A stretch of DNA of 64,000 nt from Apostichopus japonicus (GCF_037975245.1 NC_092561.1:3579001-3643000); one strand, 5' to 3'. Numbered from the stretch's first letter, positions 12,201 through 27,200 are shown. The notes: generated by a model not told the origin, from the letters alone. Translations and numbers: made by a program.

Positions 12201-15200
12201 TCAGTAGCCTACTATGTACAAGAGTACATACAGTCTTGTCCTATATGTGTACAAGTACAGTACTGTGGCACATGCACAACTAATGGCAACCATGGCTATT
12301 GTTTTATTTTTCAAAGTGCATTTGCGCAATATCCACTCCCAGTCCTTAATACTCGGGCAACATCTAGTTAGAGACATGGGGGGGGGGGGCGGTGATCATA
12401 GTACTACCAAAGTGTAGATGCATCCAGATTAGCGTTTTATTTTACCCAGCTGAAGAGATAAAGATTGATCATGCTAAAAATTTCATGAAGCTTTCGAAAT
12501 CAGTTTCCTGAAGTTTGTAACTCAAGAGTACATACATCACTTACAATCATTATTCCAGACATTGTCACAAGAATTCCATTTAAGTGGTAAAATTGCATAT
12601 TTCAGAATCTTTGGAGAAGCTGGTCAACTTGGGGCCATTTTTAGTAATTTAACTGCATACAGGAGTCACTTACGATCAATAAATATTGAACAAGTGTAAC
12701 GAATCAACGAGATGCATAGCATTACCTGGAAAGCTTCTAAGGAATCAAAATGTAGCGATTTGCTCCATGTTCTGGTTGAAGTTCTAGGTGGAGGTGGAAG
12801 TCGAGGTGGAAATCGAGGTGGAAATCGAGGTAGCTGAAGGCTTGGGAACCGACCAAAGGAAGGAACTGATCGTTTGGACATGTCTCGTGCTGTGACTGGA
12901 CAACTCTCATTCAGTCCATGTTCTTCTACAGCAAACATCGACATTGGTGAAAACACCTGGCAACAAATGAGTGCACATGAGATATGACAGCTGCATGCAT
13001 GGAAAAAGCAGTATATAGTTTAAAAATTGCGGATCATGGTATCTTTCCTCTGAGGTATCGACCCGGGAACCTCCCCATTGCTTAGCCTCATTGCTTCAAC
13101 ATGCCACCGCCTTTATCCACTCTGCCACAGCACCGGTACGATAATGTGATCATGACAAATGTCAGGGAGAACTTTGATTCTGCTAGGGAGTAGGTTTGCC
13201 AGGTTAGCATTTCGATGTCTTTTTGGCGGATAGTTTGTCTCTTTAACCCTTTCTTGAGGAGCTTAAGAAATTGTACATTGTAGTTTTGACTGAGTTCTAT
13301 ATATATTATATTATTAATAGTGTATCAGCCTTAATTGGAGTTTTAGTAAGGAATCAATCACAAATAAAAACCAGTCCTCACTTGAAAGAATGAGCCCTAT
13401 TAGATATACTTTGAGAACTGTTCAACTGTTGAATATCTAATATTAAATTGTTATACCTGTTCAGAAGTGATCCTGTTGCTGTCAGCTAAAAGTAAAATGC
13501 TTTTATCGACAGATCCAATAGCACACAATGATAGTGGAGAAGCACGGATGTTGAGTAACACATCTGATCCTGGGTAAACTTGTCCACTGTTGAAATCTAA
13601 CGAAACCTTTTTAAATGAGCAAAAAATGGGGGTAGAACATTAGGAATTATCGCAACATCAGAGAAACATCAGGGCTGATGAGTAATCATTATTAATGTAG
13701 TATATTAACCTTACTTCACCTTTAACAAGTCAAGTAAGTTAATTCTATGAAACAAATTATCCAAGGAATGATGCTAAAGGTAACAATTCACTTTTAGAAG
13801 GTTATGACCATAGAAAAAAATTAATACTATGCTCATCTAGTAAAGTATGACCATAAAAAACTAATACTATATTAATCAAGTAAAATATGACCATGAAAAA
13901 CTAATACTATATTAATCAAGTAAAATATGACCATAAGAAACTAATACTATATTAATCTAGTAAAGTATGACCATAAGAAACTAATACTATATTCATCTAG
14001 TAAAATACGACCATAACAAACTAACTGTGTTCATCTAGTAAAATATGACCATAAGAAACTAATACTAGATTCATCTAGTAAAATATGACCATAAGAAACT
14101 AATACTATATAAATCTACTAAAATATGACCATAAGAAACTAATACTATGTTCATCTAGTAAAATACGACAATATCAAACCAATACTATGTTCATCTAGTA
14201 AAACATGACTATAACAAATTAATACTATGTTCATCTAGTAAAATACGACCATAAAAAATTAATACTATGTTCATCTAGTAAAACATGACTATAACAAACT
14301 AATACTATATTCATCTAGTAAAGTATGACCATAAAAAACTAATACTGTGTTCATCTTGTAAAATACGACAATATCAAACTAATAATATGTTCATCTAGTA
14401 AAGTATGACCATAACAAACTAATAGTGTGTTCATCTAGTAAAATATGACCATAACAAACTAATAATATGTTCATCTATTAAAATATGAAAATAACAAATT
14501 AATGCTATGTTCATCTAGTAAAATATGACCATGAAAAACTAATACTATATTCATCTAGTAAATTATGATCGTAACAAATTAATACTCTGTTCATCTAGTA
14601 AAACAGGACCATAACAAACTAACACTATTTTCATCTAGTAAAACAAGATCATAACAAACTAAAACCATGGTCAGTCATTTCATTTCATCTATTCAAAAAC
14701 CATGAAAAGTTCTTCAAATTTGCAAAACAAGCATCTAACACTAATGTATGATCTAGAACACCTTTGGACCATTGACTGGTTGAAGACTTATTTTAACAGT
14801 AATTATCATGGCTTTTGAATAAATGATATGAGATGACATTACATTACAAACATTCAATACTCTGGAAAATCAGGTGGTACTTATAGATAAATGGCCCAAA
14901 GCTTGAAAAGTTTAAAACATTTCTGAACGAACAAAGATATGAACGGTTAAAATGGGGGAGATAGTGACCTTGCCAGTGAACTTTTTTCTCCTTATTACTT
15001 TCAGATCAATAGTCAGAATATCAAGAATATAAAAAAAAAACTGATATTAAAAGTTTACATCATTTTCAAAGGCTAATTTGACTTTGAACTCTTGTCTGGC
15101 CGAAACCACTTCGCCATCTTGTCTGGTGAAGTAGAGGAGGATGGTGGCACTTGGTGCCATTTTCTGTGTCACTGGAACAGGGATCGATACACTCCCGAGA

Positions 15201-18200
15201 ATAGCGTCTGGAAAAGGTTCCAGGTTCGGAGGATCTGGATAACGTATGAAAAAACATGAACCTTAAATTGAATGATCATATGAAGTAATAAAAGATTAAG
15301 TACACACATTAAAGGCCAAGTGCTCACTAAAATGACGCGCGAAGTTCGGGATGTATGCTCTTCAAAATGGCCACTAAAAGTGTCACACAGGGTTAAAACA
15401 AATTGTGATACATTTTGAGCAGTTTTCTGATATTTCTAGTGGCATAAATAATTTTGTGACAGCCCTTGTAGTCATATGGTGACATATACTAGGCAATATT
15501 ACTTGATTTATTGTTATAACAATTATCAAATACATAACCAAATCTACACTACCTGTAGATGCAACCTGTTTACAGAACAAACAAGATGCCTGTAGTTATT
15601 ATAAACAGTCTTTCGTTGATGCAGAAACAGAGAATAAACCAAAAGTATACAAGTTAACAGCGACCTCTTTGCAGTATCATTGCTGTGACTAATGGAAAGA
15701 AAATTCCATGCAATTATAGCTAGTTATATGCAGTTAATTACTTTTATTTCTTATTTACAAATTATGCAATAACACACTAATTAACTTTGTAGAATATCGA
15801 GCGATATACAAAGCTACGATTACTTTTTAAGAAAAGTGACCAAAAAGTACCATTTTTAGATAGATTCCCAAGACACTATGCCAAAGGTCTCTTTAATGCA
15901 ACATTATTGCCACGCCAACCATAGCAACCACTCACGGACAAAATATTTTGCAAAATAAGGACGAACAGCCAAAAACTGACACAATCATTACTGTATAATA
16001 AATGTCAAGCTGCAAGAGCAAGTAAAATCAAACCTGTTGTCAGCCTTTGCAAATATTGTCTGCTTTCAGTAGGGTCTCCTCTACCATCAAGCGCTACGTG
16101 ACGTGAAATAACTGATGTCCGCCCGGACATACCGGATGACCAAGTCTGAGTACCGGACGTAACAAGATTCCGGTTTGCGGATACCTTTTGGTGAAAATAA
16201 TTAGTATGCATTGTTAGGTAAGCCCTGGATAAAAATGATCCCTGTTTAATATTTATTACGGCCATCATCTTCAAAACAACAATTTGTGTAACCTTAACGA
16301 CTTCTATGATTTCTTTATGTAAGCTTCTTATGTAAGTCTTTTTGCTGATTCTTTTGTATTTTGTGTTACGGTATTGTAAATAAATACAGTGGAAAAAAAA
16401 AAAAAAAAAACATCTTCAAAAATGAAAGAGATAAATAAATGTCAGCTCACTGCTGGCTACTGTCAAACTTCAAGACTAACTCAAGATAGTATCCGATGGA
16501 TGTCATAGCTAGTCCATTGCATAGAACAATATACAGTTTACAAAATACCCCATATCATAGCCGATGCAGTAACTGGGAATTTTCACACAATAACCTATAG
16601 AATAGCCCATGTGTAGCCAGAACAATAATTGATAAATGTTCACACAACACACCAAACATAGCCACACACATAACTGATATAACTGACACAATACCCCATA
16701 AAATAGCCAACACAATAACAAAAGAGCTTACACAATACCCCATAGAACAGCCCATATATAGCCAACACAATAACATAAATAAAGGAGCTTACACAACACA
16801 CCATAGAATAGCCCATATATAGCCAAACACAAAACTGATATAGCTCACACAATACCCCATAGAATAGCCAACACAATAACAAAAGAGCTTACACAATACC
16901 CCATAGAGCAGCCCATATATAGCCAATACAATAACATAAATAAAGGAGCTAACACAAGACCCCATAGAATAGCCTACACATAGCCAACACCATAACTGAT
17001 ACAGCTCGCACAATACCCCATAGAATAGCTTAGTCATAGTCAACACAATAACAAAGAGCTGAACTCACACAACAACTCATACCACACAGCCCATACCTAG
17101 CCAACAATAACGGATAGAGCTTACACACAAAACCATGGAAGGGTTTGACCTTGCAAAACACTTACAATATAGCTAAACTCCAGAATGGTATCAGCATCAG
17201 ATTCTGGAATAGTGAACTCAACCTCAACATCAAGATTCTCATCCACAGGGTAAACAGAGGTCAAAGGTCTTATAGCAAGGAAACTGCCACTGGGCGAATA
17301 CCAGGCATCAATATATTTGCTGGAGCGGACAGGTAGAATCTGAGAATCTGGATGACGATAAGTGACCTGCCGAACAGTGAATAAACAAATATTAAATTCA
17401 AAAGGAAAGGATCAAACACAGTTGGTATTTAAGAGTATAAACCAAACTGGACAGCTATATTCCTCCCGATTAAATGCAAAGAGGTCATAGGTCATCTCTT
17501 CAACAGCTGTGACAGTCTGGGTCTTCCAGCTACACCTAATTTTGTTCAATATGCAATAATCTTCTGACTTAAACGCCGTATCCTGTAAAAATAACAGTCT
17601 TTGGCCTAGAGTCTTGGTCAGGACGTCCCTAAACTGTGCTGCTCTATCATGGCTATTTATATATCTATACTTACATAAGTAAATGCAGTAATAGACTAAT
17701 GCAGATTTTTTGTACTACTACCAGGGAGCATAAGATTATCTTTGCCCTAGCTACAAACCTCACTTCTGTGGTAATATTATATGCATTGTTAAAATCTTTG
17801 CCCTAGCTACAATCCCAACTTCTGTAGTAATATTATACGCATTGTTAAAATCTTTGCCCTAGCTACAAACCCAACTTCTGTAGTAATATTATACGCATTG
17901 TTAAAATCTTTGCCCTAGCTACAAACCCAACTTCTGTAGTAATATTATACGCATTGTTAAAATCTTTGCCCTAGCTACAAACCTCACTTCTGTAGTAATA
18001 TTATACGCATTGTTAAAATCTTTGCCCTAGCTACAAACCCAACTTCTGTAGTAATATTATACGCATTGTTAAAATCTTTGCCCTAGCTACAAACCCAACT
18101 TCTGTAGTAATATTATACGCATTGTTAAAATCTTTGCCCTAGCTACAAACCCAACTTCTGTAGTAATATTATACGCATTGTTAAAATCTTTGCCCTAGCT

Positions 18201-21200
18201 ACAAACCCAACTTCTGTAGTAATATTATACGCATTGTTAAAATCTTTGCCCTAGCTACAAACCCAACTTCTGTAGTAATATTATATGCATTGTTAAAATC
18301 TTTGCCCTAGCTACAAACCCAACTTCTGTAGTAATATTATACGCATTGTTAAAATCTTTGCCCTAGCTACAAACCCAACTTCTGTAGTAATATTATACGC
18401 ATTGTTAAAATCTTTGCCCTAGCTACAAACCCAACTTCTGTAGTAATATTATATGCATTGTTAAAATCTTTGCCCTAGCTACAAACCCAACTTCTGTAGT
18501 AATATTATACGCATTGTTAAAATCTTTGCCCTAGCTACAAACCCAACTTCTGTAGTAATATTATACGCATTGTTAAAATCTTTGCCCTAGCTACAAACCC
18601 AACTTCTATGGTAATATTATACGCAATGTTAAACTACTACCAGGGTCGTACAAGACCATCCATGCCCTAGCTACAAACCGAACTTCTGTAGTAATATTAT
18701 ACGCATTGTTAAACTACTACCAGGGTCGTACAAGACCATCCATGCCCTAGCTACAAACCTAACTTCTGTAGTAATATTATACGCATTGTTAAACTACTAC
18801 CAGGGTCGTACAAGACCATCCATGCCCTAGCTACAAACCCAACTTCTGTGGTAATATTATACGCATATTCTTGGTCTTACCTCCAGTTTCAATTCTGTTA
18901 TATATGGGTCAAATGGTGCTCTAAACTCTGCATTTACTCTTCCGTCTTGATCAGTGGTGTAGGTCTCTTCAAAGCTGAAGTCACCCATTCCTTTTGTTTT
19001 CATAGCTGTCACAGTCAGAGATACAAAACTGGCTGGTCGACTATTTGGTAATTTGGCCAAAATCTGTCAAACAGGAAAATGTCAACATATGACATTTAGG
19101 TTAACTTTTTAATTGATGTGTCTTATTATGTCAAACCACAAACAATGTAGACATCATTTTTTCTGAGTGAAATCATGGTTGACAAGTAACTACAGAGGAA
19201 TTTTTCAAGCATAATACCTTTGAGTTATGCTATGCAGTTTATGTTATTTTAAGTTAATGCTATTTTATATTTATGCTATTTTATGCTTATGCTATTTTAT
19301 GTTTATCTATTCAGCTCAGACGTACACATACCTACAGTACACATATCTACTCTCTCTAAGGGATCCAAGTGATGTTAGTATAAGCTATCAACAATCCCAC
19401 TGATGATATTTAACCATTAGCAATCCCACTGATGTTACTAAACCATTAGCAATCCCAGTAATATTATTAAACCATTAGCGATCCCACTGATGTTTCTTAA
19501 CTACTAGCAATCCCACTAATGTTATTAAACCATTAGCAATCCCACTGATGTTACTAAAACATTAGCAATGCCACTAATGTTATTAAAACATTAGAAATCC
19601 CACTGATGTTATTAAACCATTAGCAATCCCACTGATGTTACTAAACCATTAGCAATCCCACTAATGTTGTTAAACAATTAGCGATCCCACTGATGTTACT
19701 AAAAAACATTAGTATACCCCACTGATGTTACTAAACCATTAGCAATCCCACTAATGTTATTAAACCATTAGCAATCCCACTGATGTTACTAAAACATTAG
19801 CAATGCCACTAATGTTATTAAAACATTAGAAATCCCACTGATGTTATTAAACCATTAGCAATCCCACTGATGTTACTAAACCATTAGCAATCCCACTAAT
19901 GTTGTTAAACAATTAGCGATCCCACTGATGTTACTAAAAAACTTTAGTATACCCCACTGATGTTACTAAACCATTAGCAATCCCACTAATGTTATTAAAC
20001 CATTAGCAATCCCACTGATGTTACTAAACCATTAGCAATCCCACTAATGTTATTAAACCATTAGCAATCCCACTGATGTTACTAAAACATTAGCAATCCC
20101 ACTGATGATATTCAAACATTAGCAATCCCACTGATGTTATTAAATCATTAGCAATCCCACTGATGTTACTAAACCATTAGCAATCCCACTAATGTTGTTA
20201 AACAATTAGTGATCCCACTGATGTTACTAAAAAACATTAGTATACCCCACTGATGTTACTAAACCATTAGCAATGATTCCAGTGATGTTATTAAACCATT
20301 AGCAATCCCACTGATGTTACTAAACCATTAGCAATCCCACTAATGTTGTTAAACAATTAGCGATCCCACTGATGCTACTAAACCATTAGCAATCTCATTG
20401 ATGTTATTAAAGCATTAGCAATCCCACTGATGTTCCTAACCACTGACATGTTTGTGAACTTTCAAAAACAATTTTCATGTAACTTACTTGAAATCTGTAA
20501 GGTAAACCTGGTTTGAACCCATTACGACCGACAGTGTCAAGGGTCAAAGGTATCTTTGTTATTTCTGTTGATCCATGAGTCTCTGTTCTGGCGATGCCTA
20601 TGCAAAATAATCAATATGCCATGTAAAGAAATGTTTAAATAGTTAAAACAAAAGTTGTGTGAAGTGAAAATCTTTATTTCATAATATAAATACCGTTTGT
20701 TGATCTATGTCAAGTAGTTTTCCTATTAGAGGTGTCATAGTCTTGACCTAATACATAGATAGACCTAAATACATTGATTAGACCTCACACATAGATTACA
20801 CCTAAATACATAGATTATACCTAAATACATAGATTACACCTTAATACATAGATTAATACGTATATATTAGACCTAAACACATAGATTAGACATAAATACA
20901 TAGATTAGATATAAATAAATTGATTAGACCTAAAGACATAGATATTGTACCTAATTTCATGATGACCAGCATTAAATATCATTGCTTCATGGAACAATTT
21001 TTCTCTTTTTTTCTTGTTCTTCTTTTTCTCTTAGCAAACCAGAAACATAAAAAGTAACATCAGTAAAAGTTAATACTGATTCAGGCATCTAAACTCTGTT
21101 TCTTGCTAAATAAAATTAATGAATTCATTGTTTTATTCAATTATATTTTTTAATCTAGTTGGGTCTTGTATAGGAGACAAAACTTGATTTTATGTTTTTA

Positions 21201-24200
21201 AAGTATTATGACAGTCGTAACTTGAGTACATATGGCATCTAGATTGTTTTCATATAAAAAAATTAAGGAAGTCATTGTGCATATTCTAACATTGCTTTAT
21301 ATTTTATTTAAGTTTGTATTTTTATTTTTAATAACACATCAATTGCCCTGTAGTTGGTCTTAATTTATTACATGATGAACATACCAGTCACAAGCTCCGT
21401 GAACTCAACATCCAATATAAGATACCTGCTCTGGATAGAATTAACGCTCCCGAGATTTCTCAGAGGAAAATCGAAAGTATGACAACCATCGTCCCCAGTA
21501 TCCTGATCAAAAACAGACAAATGCGATAATCAATATTACTGTCAGAATTTGTATTGTAAAATGTCAAAGATGTTTCAGATTAGTCTACAAACACTACATT
21601 CAAGTTTCTGGAGGAAGTGGGGCTGGGGGGGGGGATTGGGAAGGGGGTTTTGGACTGGTGTTCAAAGGACCACATCAACATTTGTTAATACACAACTTCA
21701 TACTTTGCTTAATTGAAACACCAGGATTAAGCTCCATGGAATTTTCTGGGGGTGGGGGAGGGGGGGCTTTGGTAAAACCTCTTTGGAGGGAAGGATTAGG
21801 ATGTTTACAGCCCATATCCAAATGAAATACAAATACTTTAAAAGTAAATGCAAGCTCAGAGCTTTGTATTTATTATGATGAAGTAAGTTTATATGATTTT
21901 GAGGTCTCTTTTTCAGCGGAAGTCTTTACCTCTACAGAGAGCGCTTGTGGGATTCCTGTCCTTTCCAATGATGCATTTACAGCAATAGAACCTCTAACCG
22001 GCTGGCCATAGGTATACCTTTGAAAATTTGAAACAAAGAATAATAAACAACATCCCCAATCGTGGAAAGCATAATACACTTTTTTAATTTATGTCAGGAC
22101 AGTCAGGTATCCAATCTCTGTCTTGTGTTAATTAAAATGATAAGAAAGCAGACAGATAATTTCCCTCAAAGAGAAAACAGTACCAGACAAGAATGTCAAT
22201 TTGAAATAAAAGGAAAAGCTTGGACATGGATAGTCATCCTAATGTCGACATAATTATTTCACATTTTGAGAAGATAAACTCATACTGTAACCAAATCTGA
22301 GCTTTAACATAAAGCTCTGCTAAATAATAAACATTTGAATAAAGCCAGGTAACTGTAAGATCTTCAAACTTCATCATGCATGTTGAAATAAGTCAAATTA
22401 TTGATAGAAATGATGCATTTATTTTTGCTCATGAAATTTGTTTTCCTTTTTGGCAGTCCTGAGTCTCACTTCTCTCTGTCATAATTTGCTTCCGAGAGTT
22501 AAATGAAATCTCAAATCTGAAATCTCAGAGGAAATATCTGCTTTTTCTGTGGAGACTATTTGGTGGATTGGCCTAACTAGGTAACAAATAGGGAACATGG
22601 ACGAGCATGCTGAACACTGTAGAACTTCTTAATCCTCCTCTCAACCACATCATACAAAATTATTACAGGAAGTGGTGCATTGTGGGAAGACTGGAATGTT
22701 TACATTGTGGTAATGAATTTATGCATTCATAATTAAACATAAAAAGCACAATTTGACAGTCTCATACAACTACAACTCATGCAAATTTATTGCTAATCTA
22801 ATTCAGTTTTTTTTTATTCATTTTCTTTCTGCTTCAAATTGGCAGTGATCTAAAATGTGTTCTGCGACATCTGACAGTCAATAGGGAGGAATTTCATGGG
22901 TACTTACAATCCGCAGACAGAAAATTCTACTGTTTCATCGAGAGCAAAAATATAGGAAGGAGGGGTAATGAGGACATCAAATTTGGGCAAAACTAGTGAA
23001 AAGAAAGAAACGAAAGAGAACAACGTTAATTAAAACAGTTAAAAGAAACAGGAAAAAAGACCAAGAAGTATAAAAGAAAAAACCTTTATCAATGATAAAT
23101 AAAAAAAACAAATACTACCTAAAAATACTATTATGTTAATCTTAATAAGGAATAAAAATATATTATATTTGAAAAAATTCCCAGTCAGTTTTTTGTTATT
23201 CATCTACTTACATAATTAGTCTTAATTCAGAATGCAAAACCAGAACAGGTGGTCAACTAATTATAGTCCAAACATTACTTGTAAGCTGTGGGGATATGCA
23301 AAGGTACTTCTCCATTAGGAAACTATTTCTGCAATGTATATTAAAACTTAGATAGTTAACTTTGTTTAATGTAGTGACCTTAGCTTTCTTTAACCAATAC
23401 AAATTATTTTCTGATGATAAACTGTTACACCTCTGCAACTATTTCTAGGTGATTCTGTTTATAATAATAATGAGAATAATAATCAGGCAGATATGTTTAT
23501 GATGCTTAAGCAACCATGAATGTGGGAGAAGCCTGTAAGAGCTAATAGATTAAAACTGTCACATCAGGTGGCTTCCAATTCAACAATTTAAATCAAATAA
23601 TGGAATCTTTTCAATTTTGAAAGTCATTTCAGATTGCTCTTGGATGAAACACCCACCTTACTATGACAATGCCGGGTATCGAACCCCAAACCTCCCGATT
23701 GCTAAGCCTCATTGCTTCAAATGCCACGGCATTTATCCAGCACTTGGCCACAACACCAATAATAACCTTAACTTAGTGAATATTAATTAGTTAATGATGA
23801 AACAAGGAATGGAAGTACTCTGAGAAAGTTACCATATTCATCAATTTCAAATGTCTGTGTTGTTCTCCTTCCATCAAGAATGACATGTATGGTCCAATTT
23901 CCTAGCACCGGTTCTCCTGATAATTGCATTGCTAAGTCCACCATTCCTTCCATTGTTACTACATTTCTCCATTGTCTCACTCGGATATTGTCTGGTGAGG
24001 TGATGTAAATTTCGTTGTACTGGAAAAGAAGTCGACCAGTTATGAATATAATTGTGTTCCGTGATCATATTACAAATATTATGCGAATCAAATTTAGTGC
24101 ATTAGCCAACTAGGCTTGTCTGCAGATCATTTAATGATTTACAAAACAAGGAATAATCTAATTAGCATCACAAATTTTTGTAGCAGATTTTGAAAGCTCT

Positions 24201-27200
24201 GAGTTTTGTTGCCTATGAAATACTCTGGTTCTTGTGTGCAAAAACTGCTATACATCTTCACACTTGTAAAGTATTCTGCATATTTTGTATAGCATTTTGC
24301 AAAGCGATACTACATTTAATTATTCCCCGCAAAATATGAAGAATTTTCAAGGATGTGCACAAACAGTGAAGTGATATACGTGTATCATACTAAGTGAATG
24401 GGCACTGATTTATCCTTCTTATAATGGTATATCCAGGAAACTGCATGAAACTGAGGCCATATCAGTCACACCAATCACAAATGGAATATTTCATCTCATG
24501 TAAGGGTTATGTTACTGAATGAATAGAAAGCAACAAATAGCTGGTAATCAAGCAGATATGTAACTCTGAATTTATAATAATAATAATAATGGGCATTAAT
24601 AATGCGCCGGTACCCGTTAAAAGAGACGCTCATGGCGCAGTACGGTGCGACAGCAAAAAAACAGAAATGTAATTATTGAATGAATCATAAATCAAATGAC
24701 TTACTGGTTCAGTGTATGGTTTCATGGACGGGTATGTAAGACTTAGGACCCGAATACGTACTGTAGAAGAAGAAAGGAACAAAAGATTGATGTACCAATA
24801 ACCTATACAAAATAACAGAGCTGAATGTATGAAAGATGGTAGACAATTAATTTACTGCTAGTTGATGTGAGATTACCATTTCATAAAGCTGTCAGGATGT
24901 TTAAGAATGCAGGTCAAATATTAAGTTTATATCAAATGACATGATTCCAAGGCTAATGAAGCACTTGAAGTTAACAAATCAATTAGCATCACATTTTTTA
25001 TTATTTCCACTTATCCATGAAAACTAAATTTACTGGCTGGAAAATCAACATCTTGTTTGCATATTTTTTTTGAACATCACAATAATAAATGAAGTAATTC
25101 TAATGTGTGAACAACCATTGCCACCAAATGTTGCAAAATATATTATGGCAAAATTATTACTGTAATTAGCTTGAAATATTTTGCAATTGTTAGAATGGTA
25201 TAGACCAGCCTTGGTCTATCTAGCAGTGGTAAGCTAACTCAATATAGGGCCTATATCTAGCTCTTTGCCAAAACAGTATACATGGAACATCGCATTTTTT
25301 GGGCTACCTGTACAGGCAGTTAAAATGTAAGAGCTAGGTTAAATGTGTCAAACACTTAGGTTTTGTGAATCATGATGAGCATATGGCTTAAAGGTTAGTT
25401 AGTGTACGCTTATTAAGTTATAGTTATAAGCTCATTATATAATTTACAATTGGCATTATAACGTAGGCCTAGAGCAAGACTTTTCAATCAATTTACCATT
25501 ACGAAACTTGACTTGAGCCAATGGAAAGTGAGGCAACATGCTTATACTTTACAATACATTCACTCGAGTCGAGCAATTACGCCAGCTTGGCCAGGCTAGG
25601 TTCATAGGATAACGATATGCGACCTGGCACAGCCTAGGCGATGCTGATCACTGGGTAGTGGGCTATCGCCGAGCAGTAAAAACCGCTCGAGCCGTTCAGA
25701 AATGACATAATAAGACCCTGCCACTATGTTTCCGAAGTTCAACTGTACTATAAAATGTTCACTTATGGTTGAACGGTTTTGTGTAGCCATCAAGCAGTTA
25801 CAGCGTACGTGTATATTAATTCCGTATGTGTTTGTGTGCCGTACTTTTTGACCCTTAACCCCGCGTTTTGACTTAGGCACGTGGCAACGCCAGGATATCA
25901 TTTTGGATATCGAATGGCTGACACTAAAGAAATGTATGGCATGAATTGGAAAACTACCCACCTTACGACTCCCAACATTATCATAATTCTTCCCATAATG
26001 CTTCAGAATCTCCCTGTTTCACCCACGAATTTCTAAAAAGGCCTTATTATAATCACCTGGTTTTTATACCTACATTAAGTTACTTTGTCATCTTTAAAAA
26101 TCAAGCCATAAAGCAACAACGATTATAACTAAAAACATCCCAGAACTGTCACTTCAAGTATGCCAATTTGGATTATTGTACCAAACATACTAATAACCGT
26201 TCAGGCGGATGCAAATTTTCTTTAACTGACACCAGAACTAACTTGATTTCATGTTTTATATACTGATTACTGGTTATAAAGAATGGTAGCCTACGCAGTG
26301 CACTGTTACATACATTATTTTGAAAGCTCTATTAATATCAAACGATTGTAGGCTAAGTGACACTTCAGTATGGAATCAAAACTGATGATTACCATGATAA
26401 AATTGATCAAACTTTTCAAAGCAGTTTTTGTATTCCAAGAGGGTAAGAGATTAGACCATGGAGAATATAACTTTGAACTGATGGACTGGTTGCACACATA
26501 AAACCAACGATCCTGTGGTCAGTTTGGAGGCAATTTCTATAGAACACTTTCGTGACATTGATGTGAGAATTGATGTCACAGTGTGTGCCATAAGGTAACT
26601 TGAAACAAACAAGTGTGATATCCGAAATGTGCATCGGCCGCAAGAGGTATTCTATATAGTTGTTTCTAACTTTATTTATTTGTTATCCCTTTATTAGATA
26701 GGGTTCCGCATATTGGCTCCAATTATAACATTATACATTTTGAACGAAAAAAATAAAACGAAGTTGAGAGTGTGCTTCTATGACGTCACATCCGGTTTTG
26801 CTTCATGATGACTTTCCTTACAAAACGTTCAGGCGCGTAGCCAGGAATTTGCCAAGGGAGGGGCGAAACTGTAGATTCGGCATTGCAAACTATCTAAGCG
26901 TAGCGCCACCATGTTGGCGCGAAGCGTACAAGAAAATTTTGGCTGAAAATGCCTCCCAGGTCACTGGAAAAGGCACTTCCCAGGCCTTGTAAGTTGCATT
27001 TTAGCATTTTCTCTTTTGAAAATACTAGCGATATCATAAAAACATTAAACAATTTTTTTTAAAATATGCTCAAGGGGGGGAGGCTGCCCCCTTCCCCCCC
27101 CCCCTTGGCTACGCGCCTGAAAACGTTTCAACTAAATATTGCGATCTTGCAGACGGTATTTAGGAACTATAATTTGACCAGGATACTTAGAATGATGTTC

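Noticed and set aside
16509..17046. Four overlapping minus-strand ORFs rich in Cys, Tyr and Leu
   Set aside because: They are translations of a minisatellite in an intron; the repeated residues follow the DNA repeat and the flanking exons splice in frame without them.
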